Below, piece after piece: positions 23,328-32,362 of a stretch of DNA of 64,000 nucleotides; positions within the stretch are counted from its first letter, which is position 1; every line of letters begins with the position of its first letter. Below the pieces are notes generated by a model. It made no database searches. It was not told where the DNA came from and was given only the letters and a program-made list of their open reading frames with translations. The DNA is from Bog-473 sp963836605. Its GTDB lineage: Bacteria > Actinomycetota > Acidimicrobiia > Acidimicrobiales > RAAP-2. Made by a program: the position numbers and the translations under genes. The stretch is from contig CAWIKB010000009.1 in the NCBI GenBank assembly GCA_963836605.1, forward strand, positions 992,001-1,056,000. Direction: 5' to 3'.

Positions 23328-25434
23328 TCAGGATAGCTTGGGGTGCGGTCGGGCCAAGGCGTGCGACAGGCCCAGCTTGACCAGCTCGGGGAGGATGACG
23401 GGACGGAGGAACTCGCCCCCGAGGGGGGAAGGGTGCTCGTCATCGACATTGCGGACCCGGATGCCGTCCAGATACGAGGTGTACACGCCCTGGGGATCGA
23501 GCAGGTGGTTCAAGTCGATCACGGTGACGGTCCTGGGAAATCGACGGGCGACGCGCCGGATAAGGGCGTTGTACTCGTCGGTGCGCACGGGCTGGTTGAT
23601 GTCCCACGGCTGGCCGTTCGGTGCATCCGTCGTCTGGGCGATGTACGGCAGGGTGAAGAGGGCGACGTGGGCACCCTTCGACGACAGGACGGTGATGGCC
23701 CGGGCGAGCTCGGACGCGTACAGGTCGTCCCAGGGGCGCTGGCCGATGGCCGTCCATTTGCCGTCGACGATCCGATCGGAGACTTCCCATCGCCCCAGCT
23801 CTATACCCACGACATCGGGGTCGTACTCCTTCAGGTAGCCCCGAAAGGTACTGGGCCAATCCGTGCACCCTGGCGCCGCCGTGGTGATGTTGCCCTCGAT
23901 GTTGACCACGCTGCCGGGATCGAGGTCACAGCCGATGATCCCCCGGTTGTAGAAGGTGACGCCCCAGGGTGCGGTGCCGGTGCCCAAGCCTTCTCCCAAC
24001 GTCAGGGCCATGGAGTCACCGACCAGGAGGACACGGACGCGGCCGGCCGCCGGTGAGGGCGGCCGGCGGGGCACGGGGGATGTCGTGCAACGACGCCCGG
24101 CCGGTCGCGGTGATCCGGGCGGGCTGGGCCGATGCGGGCAGGGTGGCGACCACCAGGGCGAACGCCAGGGCCGCCGCGCCCAGGACACCGGCCAGTCCCA
24201 CGGAACGCCGCGAGAAGCGGCGGCGGTTCCGTACCGGGAGCTCGATCAGGTGGTACGACACGATGGCCATCGCGGCCGTGGCGCCGAGCCGCAGCGCCAA
24301 CAGGGCGATGCCGCTCTGGCCGGTCCGCTGACCGTCGATGATGAGGAAGAGGGGGTAGTGGTAGAGGTAGAGGCCATAGGAGATGAGGCCGATGTAGCCG
24401 AGACCCCTCATCCCCAGCAGACGGCCCAGAACGCTCCGGGGCAGCTCGACCACGACCAGGATCACGGCCACCGTGCACAAGGCGATCGCCGCGAAGCCGC
24501 CGTGGTAGAGGAAGCCGCCCTGGCCGTCGACCGAGTGGGCGGCCCAGACCAGGCCGGCCGCACCCAGCAACCCGGAGGCGGCCATGACCGAGGAGGGCAC
24601 GCCGGTGGGCCGCGGGCGGGCCCGGTGCCAGCGGTGCAGGGTCGGCAGCACGACGGCCAGCAGGGCCCCGATCATCACCTCCTGGGCCCGGGTGTCGGTA
24701 CCGAAGTAGAGCCGGTTCACGCTGGCTCCCCCATCGGCCAGCACTACGGTGACCAGCGCCGAGCCCCCGGCGATCAGGGCAGCCGCCACCCCCACGCCCC
24801 GGCGGCCCCAGCGACGCAGGCTCCACAGCGCCAGGGCCGGCCAGACCAGGTAGAACTGCTCCTCGACGGCCAGTGACCAGGTGTGGAGCAGCGGTGAGGG
24901 CGGCCCGAAGTGCACGAAGTAGCTCTGGTCCGAGAAGATGAACCGCCAGTTGGCCACATAGGCCATGGTCGAGAAGGCATCGCCCCGCAAGGTGGAGAGC
25001 GTGTCGGGCTCGGCGACGTAGGCCGCGTAGACGACGATGAGCCCCAGGAACACGATCAGGGCGGGCAACAGGCGCCGGGCCCGGCGCTCGTAGAAGGCCC
25101 GGAACGAGATGGTCCCTGACTTCTCCCACTCACCGATCAACAACGAGGTGATGAGGAAGCCCGACAGGACGAAGAAGACGTCGACCCCTATGTTGCCGCC
25201 GGCGAAGCCGGGCACGCCGCCGTGGAACCCCAGCACCGCCAGCACGGCGAAGGCCCGGATCCCGTCGAGACCGGGGATGTGGGTGCCTATTCCCGTGAAC
25301 CCGGTGGCCGGGACGCCCTCCGTCGCGCGCGACTCGGCCGCATCCACCGCGGTCTTCACCCCACGACCGGCCCCACGGGCACCATCGTCCCATACCGGTG
25401 CCGCCTCGGGCAGGCCCTCCGGACGCCTGGGCAC
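23328..25434 (-). pseudogene. OatA-like acyltransferase-3/SGNH fusion, +1 frame break between the domains
   Basis: This is a two-domain envelope O-acyltransferase. Residues about 50-390 are an acyltransferase-3 domain (IPGLDGIRAFAVLAVLGFHG, FFVLSGFLITSLL, TWSLAVEEQFYLVWP, SYGLYLYHYPLFL). The second domain is an SGNH esterase-like fold with nucleophile VLLVGDSMAL and the terminal Asp/His motif VDDEHPSPLGG. The first frame stops just as the linker ends, and the second frame carries the SGNH part. The break is in GGCGGCCGGCCGCGTCC around 24046-24062; removing one base rejoins them. Proteins of this design acetylate peptidoglycan or capsule sugars. The GTG at 25434 has a weak ribosome site; a later GTG at 25356 is possible. 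Confidence 0.82.
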
Positions 25435-25449
25435 CTAGTCTTGGCGGTC

Positions 25450-26880
25450 ATGCGCCACGGGCACCGGGATTCGACACGCTGGTGGCGCTGGGTCGGAGTG
25501 TGGACCATCGTCGGCTTGGGCATCCGGTTGGCCACCGTCTTCGGGCGGCCCCACACCCCGGCCAAGGGCGACGCCTACTTCTACCACAATACGGCATTAC
25601 TCCTGGTCAGCGGGCATGGCTTCATCGATCCCGTCCGCTACTTGTCGAACCACCCCCATCAGGTGATCCAGACCGCATCCTTTCCCCCGCTCTTCGTCGG
25701 GGTCGCCGCCATACCCGCCATCTTCGGGCTCAAGACGTTCTTCGTCGAGCGGATCTGGTGCTGCTTCATCGGGGCCGCGGCCATCACCGTCGGCGCCATG
25801 GCCGGACGCGAGATCGGGGGGCGCCGGGTCGGCCTGATCGCAGCCTTCCTCATCGCCGTCTACCCCAACATCTGGATGAGCGACGAGCTGGCCATGTCCG
25901 AGGCCCTTGCTCCGCTGCTCATCGCCGCCGTCCTCCTGTTCGCGTACCGCTTCTGGAAGCAGCCCTCGGTGCGCTCCGCCGTCTGGTTGGGGCTCTCCAT
26001 CGGCGTGGCCATTCTCGGGCGCGACGAGCTGGCCCTCCTGGTGGTCCTGCTCCTGGTGCCCCTGGTCCTCCTGGCCCGCACCCTGACCTGGCGCCAACGC
26101 TTCGGCGTCGGTGGAGCCGCGCTGGGCATGATCGTGCTGGTGACCGGCCCCTGGATCGGCTACAACCTCAGTCGCTTCAAGGACCCGGTGTACATCAGCA
26201 GCGGGCTCGGCGTGACCATGTCCTCGGCGGATTGCAACACGACCTTCTCCGGCCGCTACGAGGGCTACTGGTCGGCCGCCTGTGCCATCCACACCTCGGA
26301 AGCGCTCCACATCGTCAACTACCGGGACGAATCCCTGCAGGGCGCCGCCTTCGAGCACAGCGCCGAGACCTACCTCCGCCATCACGAGAACCGCCTCCTC
26401 CCGGTGAGCCTGGCCAAGATCGGGCGGGGATTCGCCTTCTTCCACCCCATGGACCAGCTCAAACTCGACTCGTTCCTCGAGACGCGCCCGCTCCACTGGG
26501 CGGAGCTCGCCCTCGGGATGTACTACGTCATGTTCGCCCTCTCCATCGGTGGCACCGTGCTGCTGCGGCGCCGTAGGGTGCCGTCCTTCCCCCTGTGGGT
26601 CGTAGGCCTGAACGTCGTCTTCGCCATGGTGATCACCTTCGGCGACCCGCGCTATCGCACCACCTTCGAGGTCTCGCTGATCCTGCTGTCGGCGGTGCAG
26701 CTGGAATGGATCTGGCGGAAGCTGAGTCGGACCACGGTCGAATTGCCGCCCAGCGCCAGACCACCCGCCGAACCCACGGCGCCCCTCCCCCCGGCGCCGG
26801 GCCCGGCTCAGGAGACCACGCCGGAGTCGGCTCAGGAGACCACGCCGGAGTCGGCGCCGGCACCCGCCGGCATCGGCTAA
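25450..26880 (+). CDS. GT39/ArnT-like membrane glycosyltransferase
   Basis: This 476-residue GT-C enzyme starts with a TM helix followed by a first external loop KGDAYFYHNTALLL, where the Asp is the expected catalytic residue. About ten TM helices follow, then the loop SSADCNTTFSGRYEGYWSAA bounded by two Cys, the last TM helices and the motif FGDPRYRTTFEV. The C-terminal tail is Pro/Thr-rich and contains a duplicated 8-residue unit. It is a paralogue of the broken gene at 19210-20566. The ATG at 25450 lies only 15 bases from the divergent OatA-like start, so their promoters must overlap the coding regions. GT2 and DUF2304 follow in the same direction. Confidence 0.82.
   Translation: MRHGHRDSTRWWRWVGVWTIVGLGIRLATVFGRPHTPAKGDAYFYHNTALLLVSGHGFIDPVRYLSNHPHQVIQTASFPPLFVGVAAIPAIFGLKTFFVERIWCCFIGAAAITVGAMAGREIGGRRVGLIAAFLIAVYPNIWMSDELAMSEALAPLLIAAVLLFAYRFWKQPSVRSAVWLGLSIGVAILGRDELALLVVLLLVPLVLLARTLTWRQRFGVGGAALGMIVLVTGPWIGYNLSRFKDPVYISSGLGVTMSSADCNTTFSGRYEGYWSAACAIHTSEALHIVNYRDESLQGAAFEHSAETYLRHHENRLLPVSLAKIGRGFAFFHPMDQLKLDSFLETRPLHWAELALGMYYVMFALSIGGTVLLRRRRVPSFPLWVVGLNVVFAMVITFGDPRYRTTFEVSLILLSAVQLEWIWRKLSRTTVELPPSARPPAEPTAPLPPAPGPAQETTPESAQETTPESAPAPAGIG
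26805..26852 (+). repeat. Perfect 24-bp tandem duplication in the glycosyltransferase C-terminal tail
   Basis: Two identical, adjacent 24-base units (26805-26828 and 26829-26852) encode an acidic Gln/Glu/Thr/Pro/Ser/Ala octapeptide twice. The duplication keeps frame and lies in the disordered cytoplasmic tail, so it probably reflects recent replication slippage. Confidence 0.85.
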
Positions 26881-26898
26881 GCGGACGGGCACGATCAC

Positions 26899-27666
26899 AT
26901 GGCCACCGACAAGGGCAGGAACGAGAGCAGGAGCATCCTGGTCGTACTCCCGGCCCTGAACGAGGAGCAGTCGGTCGGCCTCGTGGTCAAGGAGGTGTTC
27001 GCCGCCGTCCCGGAAGCCCACGTCCTGGTCATCGACGACGCGTCCACCGATCGCACCGCGGCCGAGGCCCGGGATGCCGGCGCCCAGGTGGTTTCCAACG
27101 TTTTCAACCTCGGCGTGGGCGGCGCCATGCGGGTGGGTTTCCGGACGGCCCAGCTCCGCGGCTACGAGGTGGTGGTGCAGGTGGATGCCGACGGCCAGCA
27201 CGATCCGCGCGACATCGGCAAGCTGCTCGATGCCCTCACGACCGATGCCGTGCCCACTGTCGTGATCGGTGCCCGGTTCGCCGGCCAGGGCGATCTCGTG
27301 GTGCCCCGGGCCCGCCGCTTGGCCATGCGCCTGCTGGCCCGCCGGCTCTCGCGGGTCGTCGGCCACCACCTGACCGATGTCACCTCGGGCTTCCGGGCCC
27401 ACAACCGGGCGGCCATCGATCTCTTCGCCCGCACCTACCCGGCCGACTACCTGGCCGACACCGTCGAGTCCCTGGTCATCGTGGGCCAGGCCGGCGGCCA
27501 GGTCCAGCAGGTGCCCGTCACCATGCGCGCCCGCTACGGGGGCACCCCGAGCCAGTCCTCCCTGCGGGCGGGCCTCTACCTGGTCCGGGTGGTGTCCACC
27601 CTGGCCTTCTCCATCTTCCGCCGCCGAGATCGAACCACCCGACACGACACAGGGGAGCCGTTATGA
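26899..27666 (+). CDS. GT2 glycosyltransferase, polyprenyl-phosphate mannose/glucose synthase-like
   Basis: This 255-residue cytosolic GT-A enzyme resembles dolichyl-phosphate mannosyltransferase. Motifs are VVLPALNEEQSVG, VLVIDDASTDRT, NLGVGGAMRVGF, the DxD motif VQVDADGQHDP, and DVTSGFRAHNRAA. Such enzymes charge polyprenyl phosphate with a sugar that the neighbouring GT-C enzymes then use outside the membrane. There are no TM helices apart from a short amphipathic C terminus. The stop overlaps the DUF2304 start by four bases (ATGA). The GT2-DUF2304 pair recurs in actinobacterial glycan loci. Confidence 0.88.
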   Translation: MATDKGRNESRSILVVLPALNEEQSVGLVVKEVFAAVPEAHVLVIDDASTDRTAAEARDAGAQVVSNVFNLGVGGAMRVGFRTAQLRGYEVVVQVDADGQHDPRDIGKLLDALTTDAVPTVVIGARFAGQGDLVVPRARRLAMRLLARRLSRVVGHHLTDVTSGFRAHNRAAIDLFARTYPADYLADTVESLVIVGQAGGQVQQVPVTMRARYGGTPSQSSLRAGLYLVRVVSTLAFSIFRRRDRTTRHDTGEPL

Positions 27667-28019
27667 CCGGAGTCCACATCATCGCCCTGGTGAGCGCCTT
27701 GATCACCCTGACCGTCATCATCCGGTTGACCCGGCACCGTCAGCTGCCCGAGAAATACGCCATCGTGTGGCTGGGCGTGGCGGTGGTCATCGCCTTCTTC
27801 GCCATCTTCCCGGGCTTCTTCAATTCCCTGGCCCACGACATGGGGGTCAAGAACCCGCCCGACCTCCTCTCGGTGGTGGCCGTGCTGTTCCTCCTCGTGG
27901 TGTGCGTCCGCCTGAGCTGGGAGATGGGTCGCCTCGAGGACCGGACCCGGGACCTGGCGATTGAGGTGTCGCTGCTGCGCAAGGACCTCGACGACCGGAC
28001 CAACGAGCTCAGCGACTGA
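27663..28019 (+). CDS. DUF2304 small membrane protein
   Basis: This 118-residue protein has three predicted TM helices (about residues 5-20, 35-52 and 70-90) and then a charged coiled-coil-like C terminus (LEDRTRDLAIEVSLLRKDLD). The sequence fits DUF2304, a family almost always found next to a GT2 such as the preceding gene; its function is unknown. It is translationally coupled to that GT2 (ATGA) and converges on the flavoprotein gene, whose end it overlaps by 11 bases. A membrane-anchoring or flipping role for the GT2 product is only a guess. Confidence 0.85.
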   Translation: MTGVHIIALVSALITLTVIIRLTRHRQLPEKYAIVWLGVAVVIAFFAIFPGFFNSLAHDMGVKNPPDLLSVVAVLFLLVVCVRLSWEMGRLEDRTRDLAIEVSLLRKDLDDRTNELSD

Positions 28020-29466
28020 CCCGGGGGGGCAGGACCGGGGCGTCGCGCCCCGTGCTGCCGGACTCGTGGTACTCCTCCTCGACGTTGACGGCCCAGATGT
28101 CGTGCGAGGCCCCGTACATGTTCTCCACCGTGAGCATGGCCGTGTACATGGAGTGATCCTGGTTGTTGTACTTGTGCATGCCGTTGCGGCCGATCGGGTG
28201 CACGTTGGGCGCCTCGGTCTCGAGGTACTTGCGGATGGTCGTGACGTTGTCGGCGTAGGTGAAGTCGTAGTAGGGGTACGCCTTGGGCACCCGCACCACG
28301 TAGCCGTGCTCCACGTCCCCGGGTTCCACCAGGCTGAGCGCAGCCAACTCCTTGGTGGCCAACGCGATGAGCTGGTCGTCGGGCATCTCCCACAGCTCGT
28401 CGCCCTCGAACACGAAGTACTCGAGCCCCAGGCAGGTCCGGCCGTCCTTGACCAGGTACGGCGACCAGGAGCCGTAGTTCTGGATCCGCCCCACGTCGAC
28501 GTCGGGGGAATGGATGTAGATCCAGTTGTCGGGAAAGCTGCGGGACTCGGGAACGACCAGGGCCACCGTCAGGTAGTCCCGGTAGTGCAGCCCGTCCGCC
28601 GCAGCCAGCACCTCTTCGGGTGGGGGCGGCGCGATGGTGTGCACCAACTCCCGCATGGGCATGGTGGAGATCACGTCCGAAGCCGCCATGACCACCTCGT
28701 TCCCGTCGTGCACGTAGGTCACCGACCGCGCCCGCCCGCCGTCCACGTGGATCTGGGTGAGCCGCGACGACAGGTGCAGCGTCCCCCCGGCGGCCATCAC
28801 CTTGTCCGAGCAGACCTCCCACATCATGCCCGGGCCGTACTTCGGGTACTGGAATTCCTCGATGAGGCTGGTGATCTCCTTCTGGTTCCGACTGGGCAGC
28901 AGCGCATTGAACACGGCCTTGCGCAGATCGAGGTTCTTGACCCGCTGGGCCGCCCAGTCCGACGGCATGTCGGACACCTCGACGCCCCAGACCTTCTCGG
29001 TGTAGGTCTTGAAGAAGGTCCGGTAGAGCCGCCACCCGAACCGGGCCACCAGCCAGTTCTCGTAGTTCGACTCGTCCTTGGGGGGGTGGATGCGGGCCCA
29101 GATGTAGGAGAAGCCGCAAAGGATGGCCTCCCACAGTCCGAGGTTGCGCAACGCGTTGGTGGCCTTGAGGGGATAGTCGTAGTACTTGCCCTTGTAGAAG
29201 ATCCGGCTCATGCGGGGGCGGAGCAGGAAGTCCCCCTCGGGCAGGATCTCGTGCCACAGTTCGTCCACCTCGTCCACCTTGGTGAAGAAGCGGTGGCCCC
29301 CCAGGTCGAATCGCCAGCCGTCGCGCAGGACCGTCCGGCTGATGCCGCCCACGACCTGGTCGGACTCGAGCACGACGGGCCGCTGTCCCCGCTTGGTCAG
29401 CATGTAGGCCGCCGTGAGGCCGCCCGGTCCAGCACCCGCGATGACGACTGGTGCTTCGTTGGCCAT
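28009..29466 (-). CDS. FAD-dependent UDP-galactopyranose-mutase-like oxidoreductase
   Basis: This 485-residue flavoprotein has the N-terminal FAD-binding motif VVIAGAGPGGLTAAYML, then VLESDQVVGGISRTV and FDLGGHRFFTK. Internal motifs include FFKTYTEKVWGVEVSDM and EFQYPKYGPGMMWE, and the C terminus has HPIGRNGMHKYNNQDHSMYT. This is the group usually annotated as UGM-like or protoporphyrinogen-oxidase-like and is found in glycan clusters. A role in making a furanose sugar would suit the AftD-like arabinofuranosyltransferase nearby but is not proven. The gene is monocistronic and convergent with DUF2304. The ATG at 29466 gives a canonical N terminus. Confidence 0.83.
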   Translation of the reverse strand: MANEAPVVIAGAGPGGLTAAYMLTKRGQRPVVLESDQVVGGISRTVLRDGWRFDLGGHRFFTKVDEVDELWHEILPEGDFLLRPRMSRIFYKGKYYDYPLKATNALRNLGLWEAILCGFSYIWARIHPPKDESNYENWLVARFGWRLYRTFFKTYTEKVWGVEVSDMPSDWAAQRVKNLDLRKAVFNALLPSRNQKEITSLIEEFQYPKYGPGMMWEVCSDKVMAAGGTLHLSSRLTQIHVDGGRARSVTYVHDGNEVVMAASDVISTMPMRELVHTIAPPPPEEVLAAADGLHYRDYLTVALVVPESRSFPDNWIYIHSPDVDVGRIQNYGSWSPYLVKDGRTCLGLEYFVFEGDELWEMPDDQLIALATKELAALSLVEPGDVEHGYVVRVPKAYPYYDFTYADNVTTIRKYLETEAPNVHPIGRNGMHKYNNQDHSMYTAMLTVENMYGASHDIWAVNVEEEYHESGSTGRDAPVLPPRVSR

Positions 29467-29531
29467 GCTGTCCCTTCGGTCGCGCTCGTGAGTCCCTGCC
29501 CTGGTTGGGACAGGAGCAGGATACCGGCTTC

Positions 29532-30665
29532 CTACGGCACGAAGATGCTAAGGAAGGCCAGCAGGGCATACCCGGCCAGACCGGCCGGCAGGAGGACCAG
29601 GACGGCCCGTTCGACCCGGGGCCCCCGGACCAGCAGGGCGGCGGCGATGACCAGCGGGAAGGCGCTCAGGACGTAGCGCTCGAAGGAGTCGAGGTTGGAA
29701 CCGGCGGCGGCGGTGGCCAGCACCGCGGCGGCGAACACCGTGTAGCCCGCCGGCAGCCGACGCCAGCACACCACCAGCAGCACCAGGGCCAGGATCACCC
29801 ACGGCACGTGCAGGGCGGTGCCCACATGGTGGTGCAGCAGGCCCCGGGCGTCGTCCCACACTGTGACGAGGGGATCGGAGATCCCGCCGTGGTGGCCCGA
29901 CTCGAGCTGCACCCGCAGTGGGGCCCAGGGGTCGCCCACCACGTGGTCCGACCACCCCAGAAAGGCGGCCACGCCCACGAACGGGGCAGCCAGGGCAGCC
30001 ACGCCCACCCGTCGCGGGCCCGCATCCAAGCGGACCCACCAGCGCACCAGCTCGGCGGCAATGGCCAACACCAGCAGCACGCCGATGGGCCGGGTCAGCG
30101 CCGCCGCGGCGGCCAGGAGGCCGGCCAGGGCGAAGTTCGGGCGGGCCTCACCGCGGCGCAGGGCGAGGAAGCACCCGATGCCCAGGCACAGAAGCACCGG
30201 TTCGGCGTACCCCATGACCAGGACGAAGGCGGCCGGCGCCAGACTCAGGAACCAGATGGCCCGCCGCGCCACGTCGGCCTGGCCGGTCTCCCGGCGGACC
30301 AGCACGAACAACAGGACGGTGGCCACGAACGCGGCGACATTGGCCAGCACGATGAGCGCGGTGCCGTCGCTGACGCCCGGGAGCCAGGCCAGGGCGTGGG
30401 TCAGCAGCGGGACCAGGGGGAAGAAGCGCAACGACTGATGGCCGAGCGGTCCATACCCGACCCGGGCGATCTGCTCGTACCAGCCGGCGTCCCACCCCAA
30501 CAGGCCCGCATGGACCCGGGCCGCGACCCCCGGGGTCGACGGATGGGTGCGATCGACGATGAAGTGCGCCAGCCCCAACGCGCCGAGGACGACCACCCGG
30601 GCCAGCAGGAAGGGGATGACCGCCTCCTCCATGGGCCGGCGCAGCCGGGTCCAGAGTGGGCTCAC
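29532..30665 (-). CDS. PIG-V/PIG-M-like mannosyltransferase (GT-C)
   Basis: This 377-residue multi-pass membrane protein has the PIG-V-type first-loop motif GWDAGWYEQIARVGYG, then SLRFFPLVPLL, VMGYAEPVLLCLG, ALTRPIGVLLV and GSNLDSFERYVLSAFPL. These fit the GT76/PIG-V family of polyprenyl-phosphate-mannose-dependent mannosyltransferases. I used the GTG at 30665, whose last bases overlap the stop of the preceding GT gene (GTGA). ATG at 30632 is an alternative, and the frame extends upstream to 30788 inside the neighbour. It forms a two-gene unit with the GT39-like gene upstream. Confidence 0.8.
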   Translation of the reverse strand: MSPLWTRLRRPMEEAVIPFLLARVVVLGALGLAHFIVDRTHPSTPGVAARVHAGLLGWDAGWYEQIARVGYGPLGHQSLRFFPLVPLLTHALAWLPGVSDGTALIVLANVAAFVATVLLFVLVRRETGQADVARRAIWFLSLAPAAFVLVMGYAEPVLLCLGIGCFLALRRGEARPNFALAGLLAAAAALTRPIGVLLVLAIAAELVRWWVRLDAGPRRVGVAALAAPFVGVAAFLGWSDHVVGDPWAPLRVQLESGHHGGISDPLVTVWDDARGLLHHHVGTALHVPWVILALVLLVVCWRRLPAGYTVFAAAVLATAAAGSNLDSFERYVLSAFPLVIAAALLVRGPRVERAVLVLLPAGLAGYALLAFLSIFVP

Positions 30666-32279
30666 ATCCCAGATCGCGAGAACTCGTAGAGGTTCATGGG
30701 CTCGTAGTACTTGGCCGGATTCGCCGTGACCCACTGGTGACTGGCCACGCCCGGCAACGCCTGCAGGTCGACGGTGAGTTGCTCGCACTTCGTCCCGAAG
30801 GTCTCATAGCCCCCCTCCCATACCAACCAGATCCGATGGGTCGTCCCCGCGCCACGGTTCAGGTCCGACGCGAAGGCGGAGGGCTTCCCGGCCCGGGAGG
30901 CCCGCTGGTAGTCGACCCAGTCCACGATCTGCGGCGCGATGCCCCGGGGGAACGTCACCATCTTGTACTGCCCCGGGTCGGACACCACCCGATAGGTGGC
31001 CGGGCCGAGCTGGTCCGGGCAGAAGGCCACGATGTCGCCCGGTCGCGCGTGTGCCGCCAGCACCGCCGCCACGCCCGGCGCCTGGGTCCGTTGGGCGTGG
31101 ACACTCTGGACCGAGATGACCAGACCGGCCGCCACGGCGATGGCCACCAGCAACGCCCGGGCCCGGGCGTTGAGCAGCGTGCCCGTCCCGAAGGCCACGA
31201 TGATGAGGAAGGGCAGGAAGACCACGGCGGCGTAGCGCGACGAGAAGGCGCTCTTGGTGACCAGGCCTCCGGCCACGGCCAGGAACACGGTGGCGACGAC
31301 CACGAAGGTCATGGCCCGCGCCCGGGGTCGCGTGTGCAGATCCAACTCGACGATGCGTCCGCTGCGCCCGATCCCGAACAGGGCGAGGACGGCCAGGCCC
31401 ACGTAGATCAGCGTCAGGAGCCGGCCCTGGTCCGAACTCACCGTCGAGAGTACGCCCTGGTCGAACGTGAAGCCGGTCACCACGTTCACCACGGCGGCGA
31501 AGTTGGCCGGGGCCGCCCAGGGCGTCCCGGTGTGCTTGGCCTGGTACAAGAAGGTGGGGAGCCAGGGCACGAAGGTCAGGCAACCCACCAACAGTGCGAT
31601 CAGAGTCGGGATGGGTCGCCGCCACCGGTCCGACCCCTTGTCGCGCTGCCGGGACCGCAGCATCGAGAGCACCAACCACAGGCCCACCATGGCCACCAGG
31701 TAGATGGCCCAGTACTGGGCGTAGAGCAGGGCGGCCGTCACCACACCGACGGCAATCAGGTTGCCGGGCCGCGGCTTGCTCAGGGAGCGTTGCAGCGCCA
31801 GGATCCCGCAACCGGTGAGCAGCAGCACCAGGGAGTACATGCGCGCCTCGGTGGCGTAGTACACGGCGAAGGGCGCCGTGGCCAGCAGGACCAGCGTGGT
31901 CCACGCCACCATGCGCCCACCGAAGCGGTTGGCGGCCAACCAGGCCACCGGCAGGGTCAGCACGCCGAAGATCCCCGAGAGGAAGCGGGTGGAGAAGTCC
32001 GACTGGCCGAAGATGCTCATCCAGAAATGGAGGAGGTAGTAGAAGAGCGGCGGGGCCCCGTCCGCCTTGAGCCGGCCGGGAATCTCGTGGAGCGGCAGCC
32101 AGCGCGATGTTGACGGTCAGGGCCTCGTCGAGCCAGAGGGCGGACGGGGTCCAGAAGCGGAGCACGAGCCCGGCCGCCACCGCGAGTGCCACGCCGATGC
32201 CGGCCGCCGTACGGAGACGACCGGTCAGGGCCGGAACTTGGTAATACTCTCCTGGTGCGGTCCCGGACATCCGGCGCAT
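30662..32279 (-). pseudogene. GT39-like membrane glycosyltransferase, +1 frame break near the N terminus
   Basis: This GT-C enzyme of about 535 residues begins in one frame with TPSALWLDEALTVNIAL (the Asp-Glu of the first external loop) and continues in another frame with LPLHEIPGRLKADGAPPLFY and a full set of TM helices. The break lies at about 32095-32101, in GCGCTGGCTGCCGCTCC on the coding strand; removing one G restores the protein. The second part includes TEARMYSLVLLL, the second signature of the PMT_2/ArnT group, and a soluble C-terminal domain ending YEPMNLYEFSRSGM. The gene is divergent from dppB and coupled to the PIG-V-like gene by a GTGA overlap. Confidence 0.8.
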
Positions 32280-32362
32280 CGTAGGGCACTGGGTCTAGGA
32301 TCACGCGCCGCCGGGGGGCACAGAACACCGAGGGCACTGGACACCGAGGGAGGGCCAAAAGC

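Noticed and set aside
25597..27645. A 682-codon open frame on the minus strand across the GT39 and GT2 genes
   Set aside because: Antisense shadow; composition rich in Gly, His, Gln, Glu and Arg with no domain, while the plus-strand frames have clear glycosyltransferase motifs.
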